Shown in pieces: positions 22,249 to 32,168 of a stretch of DNA of 64,000 nucleotides. Position numbers and translations under genes: made by a program. Source of the DNA: Sparassis latifolia (taxonomy: Eukaryota > Basidiomycota > Agaricomycetes > Polyporales > Sparassidaceae); the NCBI GenBank assembly GCA_018466975.1, contig CM031558.1, forward strand, positions 3,038,001-3,102,000, read 5' to 3'. Positions within the stretch are counted from its first letter, which is position 1. Every line of letters starts with the position of its first letter. The notes beneath the pieces were generated by a model. That model worked only from the letters and a program-made list of their open reading frames with translations. It ran no database searches and was not told the origin of the DNA.

Positions 22249-23064
22249 CTACAATCTATACGACCTCTTTGTATTCCCTTCCAAGGTGCCTAGAAAGACG
22301 GCCATACCAGATAGAACCTGCCCGACGACGCTCACGATAAGAGCGTTGCCCGCGCCCAACCCACCCGAATGTTTCCCATTAAGAACCGCCATACCGAGGC
22401 ACTGTGCCGCCAACCCGACGCCGCATAGGGTTACGCACATGACGGGAAGCAAGTTATGGCCATACAGCTTCGCGATGCGGCCTTCCTCCTTCCTCCTCTC
22501 TGGCCCCATCACCACGATTTGGTAACTGCTGTACAGCAACAACCCTGCCGCGCCACCCAGGATAGAGGCTCCGACAGTTGCCTCGATGAATACACCGCCA
22601 GTGGCCTGAATGTAAGGCTCCGAGTGGGTGCTTTGGAAAACCAGCACACCTATGAGCACGGTAAAACACGACCATGCTATCGCTACTGCTGTGCACGATA
22701 GCACGATGACAACGCCCCAGCCGATCGGGCGACAATATTCATGCACGCCGCTTTTAATCGTTTCCCAGCGGATGAACTCCGGTATGATATGTGATGGCAG
22801 AAATGAAGACTGCGGTGTGGCGCATCGTATGGGAGGGACGACAAAGGACTTGTCAGACGCTGTGGCGCCACCGAATGACTTCGCAAGACGGAGATCGATG
22901 TGTACATGGGCCGCGGGTAACTGCCGCGGGTCGTGGAGGGAAGGAAGAGAGGTGTAGAAGGGAAGATGGATGTCTTGCGTAGGGTTTGGTGCCTCCTCAT
23001 AAGAACGCAGCGCGGCGTATCCGTTCGAGTGAGCCTTTGAAAAGAAACGCTTGAACATATTCAT
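22249..23064 (-). CDS. Family B membrane protein, full-length copy (271 residues)
   Basis: Starts at ATG 23064 (MNMFKRFF), as in the other copies. It shares the soluble N-terminal half (FGGATASD, VVPPIRCATP) and two helices (about residues 117-145 and 172-192). After GPERRK it alone continues, with EEGRIAKLYGHNLL, a third helix (VMCVTLCGVGLAAQCLGMAV) and a fourth (NALIVSVVGQVLSGMAVFLG). This gives a four-helix protein that looks like the ancestral form. No known family recognised. No signal peptide; the membrane location is inferred from hydrophobicity only. Confidence 0.55.
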   Translation of the reverse strand: MNMFKRFFSKAHSNGYAALRSYEEAPNPTQDIHLPFYTSLPSLHDPRQLPAAHVHIDLRLAKSFGGATASDKSFVVPPIRCATPQSSFLPSHIIPEFIRWETIKSGVHEYCRPIGWGVVIVLSCTAVAIAWSCFTVLIGVLVFQSTHSEPYIQATGGVFIEATVGASILGGAAGLLLYSSYQIVVMGPERRKEEGRIAKLYGHNLLPVMCVTLCGVGLAAQCLGMAVLNGKHSGGLGAGNALIVSVVGQVLSGMAVFLGTLEGNTKRSYRL

Positions 23065-23951
23065 TATTTGGTGGAGAGCTACTAAGTGCTGCAGGACGGG
23101 GGTGAGGGATATGGGATGTGGTCGACCGCTGCTCTGGCTACCGCGTTTAACTTTAAGGGATTTAGTGGCTTGAGTGGCCTCCGTTAGGAACAATACGAGT
23201 TACACCAGATTGTGGTCTGCCGACCATATGGAGAAAGTCGCTCGATATTTCCACGATACACACGGGGACGTAACTTACCCTGAAGATGGCCAGAGCAGCA
23301 GAATAATATAGACGGTAGAAGTCCTCATTGGGTCTTCAAACACTTACCAGTTACTGAGGTTTCAGTCGAGTCTGAGAACGTACAGGAATATCGGAACCAC
23401 AAGCTAGGGATTCGCACTCTCCAGAAAAAGACTCAGTAACGAATGCACAATGCCATATGCGTATGCTGGATATCTGGCGAGCACGGTTATGTCAGTAGTG
23501 GGGTATGCAGACAAAAAGCAAGCCGAGTGCATTTCAGATGGCCCAGCGCATCGCCTTTGTGGGTCCACCGCCGAATTTGGCAGGAGCCTGAGGTATGGCT
23601 TATCCGACAAGAACGTTCACCAGCTTGCTTGACCAGTCACTAGTCGCTTGCAACAATATTTCTGCGTATGCGTGGTACTTCAACACGACAGAGATATTCA
23701 AGGATATCGAAGCGTGAACCCCGATCGTCAGCGTAAGATTTGAGGATTTCGCCAAGTAATCAATAATGCGGAGTACGTTCTTGAGAGTATTTGATGGAAT
23801 CGCCCTATGGCCAATATTGTGCAACCACCTGTAAGTCGGGGAAGTTGTACGTGGTCCTGAACGGTGAGACGCGGTAGAAGGAAAGTTAGACAAGCGCCTT
23901 ACAACTAGCGCCTGCCGCAGTGACCACAGTACTACTTGGTGCAGGCGCATC

Positions 23952-25325
23952 ATGATGTTGTCCATGCGCCTGCTGTCCCTCAACGACGATGTTCTCCTCC
24001 TTGTCGCCTCTTTTCTCCATCCACTCGATGCTCGCCGCTTGTCCGAGACCTGTCGCCATCTCCATCTCATCGCGCTCCCTCAGGCACTTTCGGCCATAGT
24101 TCTCGGGACGTGCTTCCAACTCGCTGCATTCTGCAGATACATGCTCAGCAGCCCGCAAACCCCTATGGATCTTTTGCGCGTGCTCGTCATTGTAGCTCCT
24201 GTGGGCGACGTTTCCAATGCCGCACTCCTCGCGGACGTGTTTGAACAGGCTCTCAGACTGCGGTCGATCCACATGCATCATTCAGACACCTTCATCGAGG
24301 CGGAACCGCGGATCAGCACTGCTCTCGCTGCCCTGGAGGACCTCGAGGACGTCACCCTGTTTAATGCTCGCGAGCTGGTGCGGGAGATGCTCCCGAGACT
24401 GCGCAGTAAGCCGCGCAAAGTGCAGCTTCTCTGCCCTATGGAGTATCCTCGGCTTGTACTCCACCTCTCTCAGCTTTCTGCTCTGCGACACGCAGTGACG
24501 CTTTCACTATTCAACATCACGATCGAAGATGACACGCTTGTGGGCCAACCCGCAGCGCCTTTCGTGGCGTTGCAGCACCTCAGCCTCCACTATGCTCAGA
24601 TCCCCGCAGTTTTATTCCCGTTCCCGAATCTCGACCGTGTGGAGGTGTGGCTGGGCGAGATACTTGGACCCACACCAGATGCGGTTCTCTCACCGACGCC
24701 GCGCACTGTGCGCAATGTAAGCCTCGACGCGTCTTGGATGAGGATCGCGACGACAGAAGAGGACATTGGACAAGCACTGCGTGTGCTGCAGTTCGTCCAG
24801 CCCCTGACGCTCTCGCTGAAAATCTTTGTCCGCCCGTTGCTTGCGTTCTGGACATGCCTTGTCGCGCTTTCTCCACAGCTCAGGTATCTGGACTTAGAGT
24901 TGGATACCATGAGGGTGCTTGAAAATGGTGTTCGAGTGTTTTCCCTTGTTACTGAATGGCTGGTAAGCGCACTCGGTCTTGATGATGCAATTGTCGTATC
25001 GCGTTGATATCTGGTTTCTATTTATTAGCGCGTAATATCCCCACTCCTCGCCTCGTTGAACCTCCACTGTCTCCGTGTATCTGTGGCGCATTCGCGCACC
25101 AGTCCCCGGCAGCAGATTCAGGACATACTCTTGCAACATGTGGGTCCCTCGCTGCGCTACATGTCAGTGAAATCTATGCCCATCGAGCATGAACACTGGC
25201 AAACCGATTGCGAGTATTCATGGTGGAGTGTCGAGGGGTCCGGCGACTCACGCAGGCTCGTGGCGATGTCCCTCGAGGCTGGTGAGGCCATTCACGAAAC
25301 TCTATGCTCTGCAGTTGCGAATTAA
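23952..25325 (+). CDS. F-box protein, family A, copy 3 (intact)
   Basis: Exons 23952-24962 and 25029-25325, with a 66-nt intron (GTAAGC..TTATTAG), give 435 residues. ATG 23955 is an alternative start. The F-box at residues 6-46 has LLSLNDDVLLLVASFLHP and LSETCRHLHLIALPQAL. Leucine-rich segments follow, with a C-terminal exon containing LRVSVAHS..PRQQIQDILLQHVGPSLRYMS. The proposed role is SCF adaptor by family knowledge. It corresponds to the internally deleted left-arm copy at 13.1 kb, so the deletion happened after the inverted duplication. Confidence 0.75.
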
Positions 25326-25886
25326 ATTCGATGTTTACGATACGGACCTGTAGGTTGTTCTGCACTAGGGAGCGAGTAATTACTCATGTATTCGATGTCA
25401 GTCTTAGCCGTTGGTTCTGTGACAATTCCCTCACTTCGGATGTTTATTCCATCGTCAATGAAAATTGCCTGTACTGTTGACCGCCCTTTCGCTGTCGATA
25501 GGCTCACGATATTGATATGGGTGAAACAGCCAGTGGGATAGCGGAGGGTCTAAGAAATTGCAGTGCGTTAAGGGCCGCTCAACTGCGGCTACGGCGGCGT
25601 CGGGGATTTACCCGTTAATCGTTATGTGCAGGCTATGGGCCTTCTCGAAGGTGAGCCAAAAGGTGTCCGAGTCCGCGAGCCAGACGTTTACAGTGTGCCG
25701 CGGTCTCCACAGTGGTAGCGGTGGTTCATAGTGGCGGTGGTTCTTCATCGTGGCCGTGCGAAGCACCAGCAACACGGCGACGTTGACTCGGCGGCTAGTC
25801 TTAGAGATGACGAACTTAAACTAAGTGTGTCTACTCATAAGGGGAAAAGCACGAGGGGCAATTTAGGATTAAGAAAACGGGCAACG

Positions 25887-26745
25887 ATGTCACTTACTAT
25901 CGAATCGCCTTTTGCTACGCCGTCTGTGGTTCCCTTCCATCGAATTTACTTCTTAGCTATCCACGTGTTTGCTTCCGTTACCCATCTGCAGCTCTTTCAC
26001 GTCGAATTCCGGACCTTCCTGGACTTCGCCCGCCTAGTCTCGAGCTTTCCGAACTTACTTGCCGTTGAATTCTGGAACGTATCTTGGCTGAGACACGGCT
26101 CAAATCAGTTTGCGCTGGATTGCTACAGGTCCCGCTTCCAATGGAATGATCTCGTCGTACGTAGTCCTTATCCCTGCTTGCAGTTCTTGTGTCTACCTCT
26201 TTTTCAGATCGATGACGTGGAACTCACTGGGCTAGCTCAGTTACTGCGCGCTGTCGGCTGGTCTCTTCAGCATCTCACATTTAGAGCAGACAATGAATGG
26301 ATGGAGTCGTTCGTATCAGGTCAGTTTTTCTTAAACGATACCCCAGGTAGACTGCTGAGGTTTTGGCCAGAAGAAGGCTTGAGCATGGTTCATTTGACGA
26401 GCCTTCGGTCGCTCCAGATTCCTATCCGACTCGATCGTACAGATTTTGGCTCGATAGAAGAGTTACTATCTCGACATATATGCAGTCAAGTAATGTGTTC
26501 GTTGACATTTTCATTTCACTATGGATATACCGCTACACCGCTGGACGGTGCGAAAGATGTATTACTCCGGATGGAGCGCGCGGGCATTGAGGACGTCTCA
26601 GTTCTCCCTGCTAGAGCAGGTGATCTTCCGGTTCTCTTCCGGAGGCGATACCGAAGACCCCGCGAGAAGTTGGGAGCAGGATTTTCTCTCTGTAATGCCC
26701 AGATTGCAAGGGCGAGGGATTGCAAAGGTAGAATTTACGAGGTGA
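25887..26745 (+). pseudogene. F-box/LRR gene F, right-arm copy (no F-box, C-terminal frameshift)
   Basis: It follows J from SLTIESPFATPSV to MERAGIED. A deletion of about 10 bp relative to J at about 26590-26600 then shifts the frame. The original 3' end (ending GIAKVEFTR) is still readable in another frame to 26745. The 5' end is the same chimeric sequence as in the left-arm copy. An open frame from about 25731 exists but lacks the F-box. Confidence 0.6.
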
Positions 26746-27381
26746 GGAGAGTGGTGTGTGGAGAGGTGAGTGACACTGGTGCTTCGCTACTTCCAAAGTG
26801 ACTGGCATTTCAACATTTACTAAGATTGACATGATATTCTCTGCTACATCCCCACATATGTACTAACTCTTGTTTTACCTAGTCTTGATGTACACAGTAA
26901 ACAAGCTCTACAGATATGAATTTTAAATGGACTAGTACAGTGCTCAAAATACAGAGTGGATAGAACCAACACGGAGACTCCAACGGACGAGATGCACGTT
27001 ACAGATTGGATAGAACCAGCACCGAGACGACATCTTCTCCACATACAACATGCACATTACAGGATAGAAAGAACCGACATCGAAGTCTTCAAGAATCGCT
27101 GAACGTCGAACCCAACCTATTGCAGTCTGCGGCGCGCGAACTCGCCTCGACCTTTCGGTCCCGGAGGTGGATCACCTTCCACACATAGCCATTCTCCAGC
27201 TTCATGCTTGAGCTCCGTGTCCTGGTAAGCAAACAGCAACGGGAGTCCTCGGTTCGTTGACCTAGCCACTGTGGGAAAAGAAATCAGCAATATGATCTCG
27301 GAGGGCGAGTGAAAACGTACGAAGAATCGAATCATCGGCTTGGCGCTTTCTCGCCCGTAGTCTGTGTTGATCACGACCTCG

Positions 27382-27775
27382 TCACGCCAGGTGTAGTCCG
27401 GCAAAATTCTCAGTTAGGGCGTCCCTCGCTGGAAAGAACTTATCTCCATTGTTGCAGAATTCGAACGTCAGTGCCGCGTTTGTTTGAAATTCACGCGAGG
27501 GCGTGCAACGCTCTTGCGGAATCCGGTCAGCCACTAACTGGCTCTGTTCAACTGGTTGCTGGTCCAATACAGGTTGGTTCTGTTCAATCACTAGCTGGTC
27601 CTGTTCGACTACTGGCTGACTCTGTTGATCTTTTATTAGTACAGACAATTTAGGCCTCAACATCGCATACCTCGATGACAGCAGGATGCCTAAGAGCTCC
27701 TGCAAGAGTAGCTAGAGATGCGAGGTGTCGGATGGCGCAGTTCCCCATTTTCCCACCTCCCCTGGGCAGGCCCAT
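27382..27775 (-). CDS. Gln-rich hypothetical protein (gene D 3' part), right-arm copy
   Basis: Inverted counterpart of 10607-11000, with the same intron and the QxVxEQ-type repeat (SQPVVEQDQLVIEQNQPVL). It begins MGLPRGGG at 27775 and ends ENFAGLHLA. Both copies stay open with few changes, mild evidence that the frame is used. Function unknown. Confidence 0.3.
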
Positions 27776-27921
27776 GGTCGTCCTGTAGCTTTTAGTCAGA
27801 TCGTCTTATTGAAAGACATGGTGAAGGACGTACATAGGGGAATCGGTCATTTTGTGCGGAAAGGGCTGTGAATATGGTGTACGAAACCTTGGGCTCTCTT
27901 CACAAACCCTGCAATAAACAG

Positions 27922-28484
27922 TCAGTTTCCAGCAGATGTAAGCCCTCCTGTCGTCCAAAACCCAAAATCGGACAACACCACAATGCCGACGGGAGGTGCG
28001 TGGCACAGCGAAAGATGCTCTGGTCCGCGTGCTGCAGGCGCTTGCACATGTGATGAGGATGGTTGATATGGATAATGTAAGTCGTGATACATCATCGTGG
28101 AACTAGCGAGAAGCCGCTCGGAGAGCGGATCAAGCTGGTCATGATCCAAAAATGTTTGATCATCCAACTCCGTCATCCATGGTGCTCCATGAGCAGGGAT
28201 GGAAAGTCCTTCGTTATGTGACGAGGGTACTGCTCGACCCGGCAGAGCGTGTTCCTGCTGAACAAACGGGGACTGTACACTGACGTCCGCCATATTTGTC
28301 ATGGAGTCAGACATAGATTGTTCACACCTGAGTTGAGCAGTGGCATCAGTATCGGTGAGCGAAAGAAGACTCTGACGCACAATATATACGGATCATGAAA
28401 GAGGGGAAATCCTAGGTCACGCGCTGAGCGGCCGCACTCCGCACCGTCGATTTCTCTGCATATAATACAAACCCGCGAACGCAT
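27922..28484 (-). CDS. Gene D, right-arm copy (longer form)
   Basis: ATG 28484 (MRSRVCIICREIDG). The intron has donor GTGCGT and acceptor AACTCAG, and then CEQSMSDSMTNMADVSVQS runs through HDQLDPLSERLLASS to the stop at 27922. It is the more complete of the two copies. It is Ser/Pro/Gln-rich and acidic in the middle, with no recognised domain. Whether it is spliced further to the Gln-rich part at 27775-27382 could not be decided. Confidence 0.35.
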
Positions 28485-28528
28485 CTGAGACTAATAATGT
28501 CAGCGCAGTTCTTGAACACACGGAAAAG

Positions 28529-28735
28529 TTACTGACTAGACAACGCTTGATACGCATTCTCATATGTGCTGTGCCGGTACTGCAGAAAAGGAATCATTAG
28601 GATAGTGAAGAGACAGACAGTCGAGCTAACGCACGTCCATTCCAAGATAACGTGTGCAGTCCACGGATGAGTTTGTCTGAATGAGGTCCAGAGCTCATAA
28701 GCGGTGACTCGGGATACCAAAATTCGTTTTTGCAT
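28529..28735 (-). CDS. Small membrane protein C, copy 3 (68 residues)
   Basis: MQKRILVSRVTAYELW..., same length and hydrophobic segment as the 9763 and 15518 copies. The TATA box complement is at about 28796-28804. It is divergently spaced from B copy 28949-29563, as in the left arm. Confidence 0.45.
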   Translation of the reverse strand: MQKRILVSRVTAYELWTSFRQTHPWTAHVILEWTCVSSTVCLFTILMIPFLQYRHSTYENAYQALSSQ

Positions 28736-28948
28736 GTCTGGTTGAAGTGCGGAGGAGGGGGATTAACTGAGGAAAGCTCGCACCTCGTAGGGTCTTATAT
28801 AGCTCAAAAGCCCGGCGCTTACGCCAGTCAGCAACTCCGGCAGCCACAAAGCAAGCAGCGAGATGTTCGCGTCACGTTGCAGCACAAAGACAATCGCCTT
28901 AGAGACCAACAATAGGGAACGTGCCATGTGTCCGATGCAGAATAGTTG

Positions 28949-29563
28949 CTAAGCAAAGCAAGAAAAAAAATTGGCACGAGTAGGCGCCTTCCTCCTCTCT
29001 GGCCCCATCACCACGATTTGGTAACTGCTGTACAGCAAAAACCCTGCCGCGCCACCCAGCATAGAGGCTCCGACAGTTGCCTCGATTGATACACCGCCAG
29101 TGGCCTGAATGTAAGGCTCCGACTGGGTGCTTTGGAAAACCAGCACACCTATGAGCACGGTGAAACACGACCATGCTATCGCGACTGCTGTGCACGATAG
29201 CACGACGACAACGCCCCAGCCGATCGGGCGACAATATTCATGCACGCCGCTTTTAATCGTTTCCCAGCGGAGGAACTCCGGTACGATATGTAATCGCAGA
29301 AATGAAGAGTGCGGTGTGGCGCATCGTATGGGAGGGACGACGAAGGACTCGTCAGACGCTGTGGCGCCACCGAATGACTTCGCAAGACGGAGATTGATGT
29401 GTACATGGGCCGCGGGCAACTGCCGCGGATCGTGGAGGGAATGAAGAGAGGTGTAGAAGGGAAGACGGATGTCTTGTGTAGGGTTTGGCATTTCCTCATA
29501 AGAACGTAGCGCGGCGTACCCGTTCGAGTGAGCCGTCGAAAAGAAACGCTTGAACATATTCAT
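28949..29563 (-). CDS. Family B membrane protein, right-arm copy (truncated form)
   Basis: 204 residues, nearly identical to 14690-15304 (for example HIINE/HIVPE differs by one residue). It has the same replaced C-terminal tail APTRANFFSCFA. It is closer to copy 2 than to its positional partner copy 1, which suggests gene conversion between cassettes. Confidence 0.45.
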   Translation of the reverse strand: MNMFKRFFSTAHSNGYAALRSYEEMPNPTQDIRLPFYTSLHSLHDPRQLPAAHVHINLRLAKSFGGATASDESFVVPPIRCATPHSSFLRLHIVPEFLRWETIKSGVHEYCRPIGWGVVVVLSCTAVAIAWSCFTVLIGVLVFQSTQSEPYIQATGGVSIEATVGASMLGGAAGFLLYSSYQIVVMGPERRKAPTRANFFSCFA

Positions 29564-29889
29564 TAATTGGTGGAGAACTACTAAGTGCTGCAGGACGGGG
29601 GTTGAGGGATATGGGATGTAGTCGACCGCTGCTCTGGCTACCGCGTTTAACTTTAAGGGAATGGGTGGCTTGAGTGGCCTCCATTTGGAACAATACAAGT
29701 TACACCAGATTGTGGTCTGCCGACCATATGGTGAAAGGCGCTCGATATCTCCACGATACGCACGGGGACGTAACTTACCCCGAAGATGGCCAGAGCAGCA
29801 CAACAACATAGACCGTAGAAGTCCCCATTGGGTCTTCAATCACTTACTAGTTACTGAGGTTTCAGTCGAGTCCGAGGACCTAAGACCAA

Positions 29890-30321
29890 CAATAGGGAAC
29901 GTGCCATGTGTCCGATGCAGAATAGTCACTAAGCAAAGCAAGAAAAAAATTGGCACGAGCAGGCGCCTTCCTCCTCTCGGGACCCATCACCACGATTTGG
30001 TAACTGCTGTACAGCAGCAATCCTGCCGCGCCACCCAGGATAGAAGCTCCGGTCAAGCGACAATATTCTTTCACCTCGCCTTTGATCGTTTCCCAGCGGA
30101 TGAATTCCGGTATGATATGTGATGGCAGAAATGAAGAGTGCGGTGTGGCGCATCGGATGGGAGGGACAACAGAGCACTCGTCAGACGCTGTGGCGCCGCC
30201 GCTAAATGACTTAGAAGGGAAGATGGATATCTTGCGTAGGGTTTGGCGTCTCCTCATAAGAATGCAGAGCGGCGTATTCGTTCGAATGAGCGGTCGAAAA
30301 GAAATGCTTGAGCATATTCAT
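29890..30321 (-). pseudogene. Family B, partial copy with two internal deletions
   Basis: Starts MNMLKHFFSTAHSNEYAALHSYEE at 30321. Codons between HLPF and KSFSGGATASD, and the first transmembrane helix, are missing. Frames change between the pieces. The tail APARANFF is still recognisable. Positional partner of B copy 1. Confidence 0.6.
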
Positions 30322-31514
30322 TATTTGGTGGAGAGCTACTAAGTGCGCTGCAGGACGGAGGTTGAGGGATATGGGATGTGGTCGACCGCTGCTCTGGCTA
30401 CCGCGTTTAACTTTAAGGTGGATTCGGTGGATTGAGTGGCCTCCATTTGGAACAATACAAGTTTCACCAGATTGTGGTCTGCCGACCATATGGTGAAAGT
30501 CGCTCGATATCTCCATGATACGCACGGGGACGTAAGTTACCCAGAAGATGGCCAGAGCAGCACAATAATATAGACGGTAGAAGTCCCCATTGGATCTTCA
30601 ATCACTTACTAGTTACTGAGGTTTCAGTCGAGCCTGAGAATGTATAGGAAATCGGAACCACAAGCTAGCAACTTCCAGAAAAAGACCCAGCAACGAATGA
30701 TAAATACCGTATGTGTATACTGGATATCTGGCGAGCAGGGTTATGTCAGTAGTGGGGTTATGCAGACAAAAAGCAAGTCGAGTGCATTTCAGATGGCCAG
30801 CGCATCGCCTTTGTGGGTCCACCGCCGAATTTGGCAGGAGGTATGGCTTATCCGACGAGAACGTTCACTTCACCAGCTTGCTTGACCAGTCACTTGCAAT
30901 AATATTTCAGCGCAAGCGTGGTACTTCAACACGACATAGATATCCAAGGCTGTCGAAGCGCGAAACCCGATCGCCAGCGCAAGATTTGAGAACCAATAAT
31001 GCGGAGTACGTTCCTGAGAATATTTGATGGAATCGCCTTATGGCCAATATTGTGCAACCACCTGTAAGTCGGGGAAGTTGTACATAGCCCTGAAAGGTGA
31101 GACGTGGTAGAAGAAAAGTTAGACAAGCGCCTTACGACTAGCGCCTGCCGCGGTGACAGTGCTGCAGGCGCCTGGACAGCATGAGCCTGCTGTCCCTCAA
31201 CGTTTCCAGCTTCAAGCTCAAGTTTAGAACGCGACGGTCGGGAGTGTCACACTGCGCTGAAGCCTTGCTTATAGAGACGTATACTGTTCTAGTTTTATAT
31301 TTCGCGAGCACTTACCCTTCCGGTCGTTTCACACTCAGACCATTTCGCGCCATCGCTTAGCGCACTGTCGACCTCTCGGACCGAACACGTCTCTATGTTC
31401 TCAAGCGTCTCGTACGATCCCCTCCAGCAACGACTCTTTCTTCCTATCAAATAGTTTACGAGCCTAAACCAGCGCCCTCTGCCGCGAGGTGACCGCAACA
31501 GACGCTTGGACAGC

Positions 31515-31803
31515 ATGAGCCTGTCCCTCAACGACGATGTTCTCCTTCTTGTTACCTCTTTTCTCCATCCACTCGATGCTCTCCGCTTGTCCGAGACCTG
31601 TCGCCATCTCCATCTCATTGCGCTCCCTCAGGCACTTTCGGCCATAGTTCTCGGGACGTGCCTCCAACTCACCGCATTCTGCAGATACATGCTCAGCAGC
31701 CCGCAAACCCGCATGCATCTTTTGCGCGCGATCGTCATCGCAGCTCCTGTGGGCGACGTTTTCAATACCGCACTCCTCGCGGACGTGTTTGAGCAGGCTC
31801 TCA
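31515..31803 (+). pseudogene. F-box gene A, 5' fragment at the repeat boundary
   Basis: From ATG 31515 the frame matches copy 1 (MSLSLNDDVLLLVTSFLHP) for about 97 codons to DVFEQAL, then homology stops abruptly at about 31803. The F-box is intact but the leucine-rich part is gone. This is the outer breakpoint of the right arm. Confidence 0.7.
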
Positions 31804-31823
31804 AGTGGGAGAGCGTTACATAC

Positions 31824-31932
31824 CCCCCCCTCTATACAATTTTCACCAGACGTTCTGACAACCCTTCCACCTCAATTCCCAAAAAGGGTTGAAGGTCAGA
31901 ACGGGTGGTTCCGAGACTAAGCTTCTTGGGGG
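31824..31932. repeat. Foldback sequence at the inverted-repeat breakpoint
   Basis: ATACCCCCCC near 31830 faces GGGGGGTAT near 31925. Inside these, GTTCTGACAACCCTTC (about 31850) faces GGGTTGAAGGTCAGAAC (about 31885). The 110 bp could form one long imperfect hairpin. It begins within about 20 bp of where the A homology ends. A second short perfect hairpin (GCCAGGGG/CCCCTGGC) is at 32073-32094. Confidence 0.45.
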
Positions 31933-32168
31933 GTATCGATATCACCCGGTAAGTTGAGTTGAAACGTCGGTTTACAGTTCTCCATGGCCAGTTTCACTAG
32001 TACGTCGGTAGTAGGTACTGCCCCCGGACCACTCACGCAGAGGTCGGCGCTAGTGTCGACATTACGGTTCCCGCCAGGGGTTTGTGCCCCTGGCTTCACC
32101 CCCAATGAATATACTCTCTTCCCTCGCAACTAATAGGGTAGTAGTCTCCCCACTGCTCTCTTGCCTTA

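Larger units (their letters stand above)
22490..31803. repeat. Right arm of the long inverted repeat
   Basis: Inverted partner of 7570-15265. It differs by an extra tandem copy of the spacer-B unit. The junction is at about 29880, where TTGGTCTTA of one B tail runs straight into the GTCCTCGGACTCGACTG leader of the next. Its A gene copy 2 is full length, where the left arm has a deletion. Its D gene retains the 41 codons missing on the left. Confidence 0.8.
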
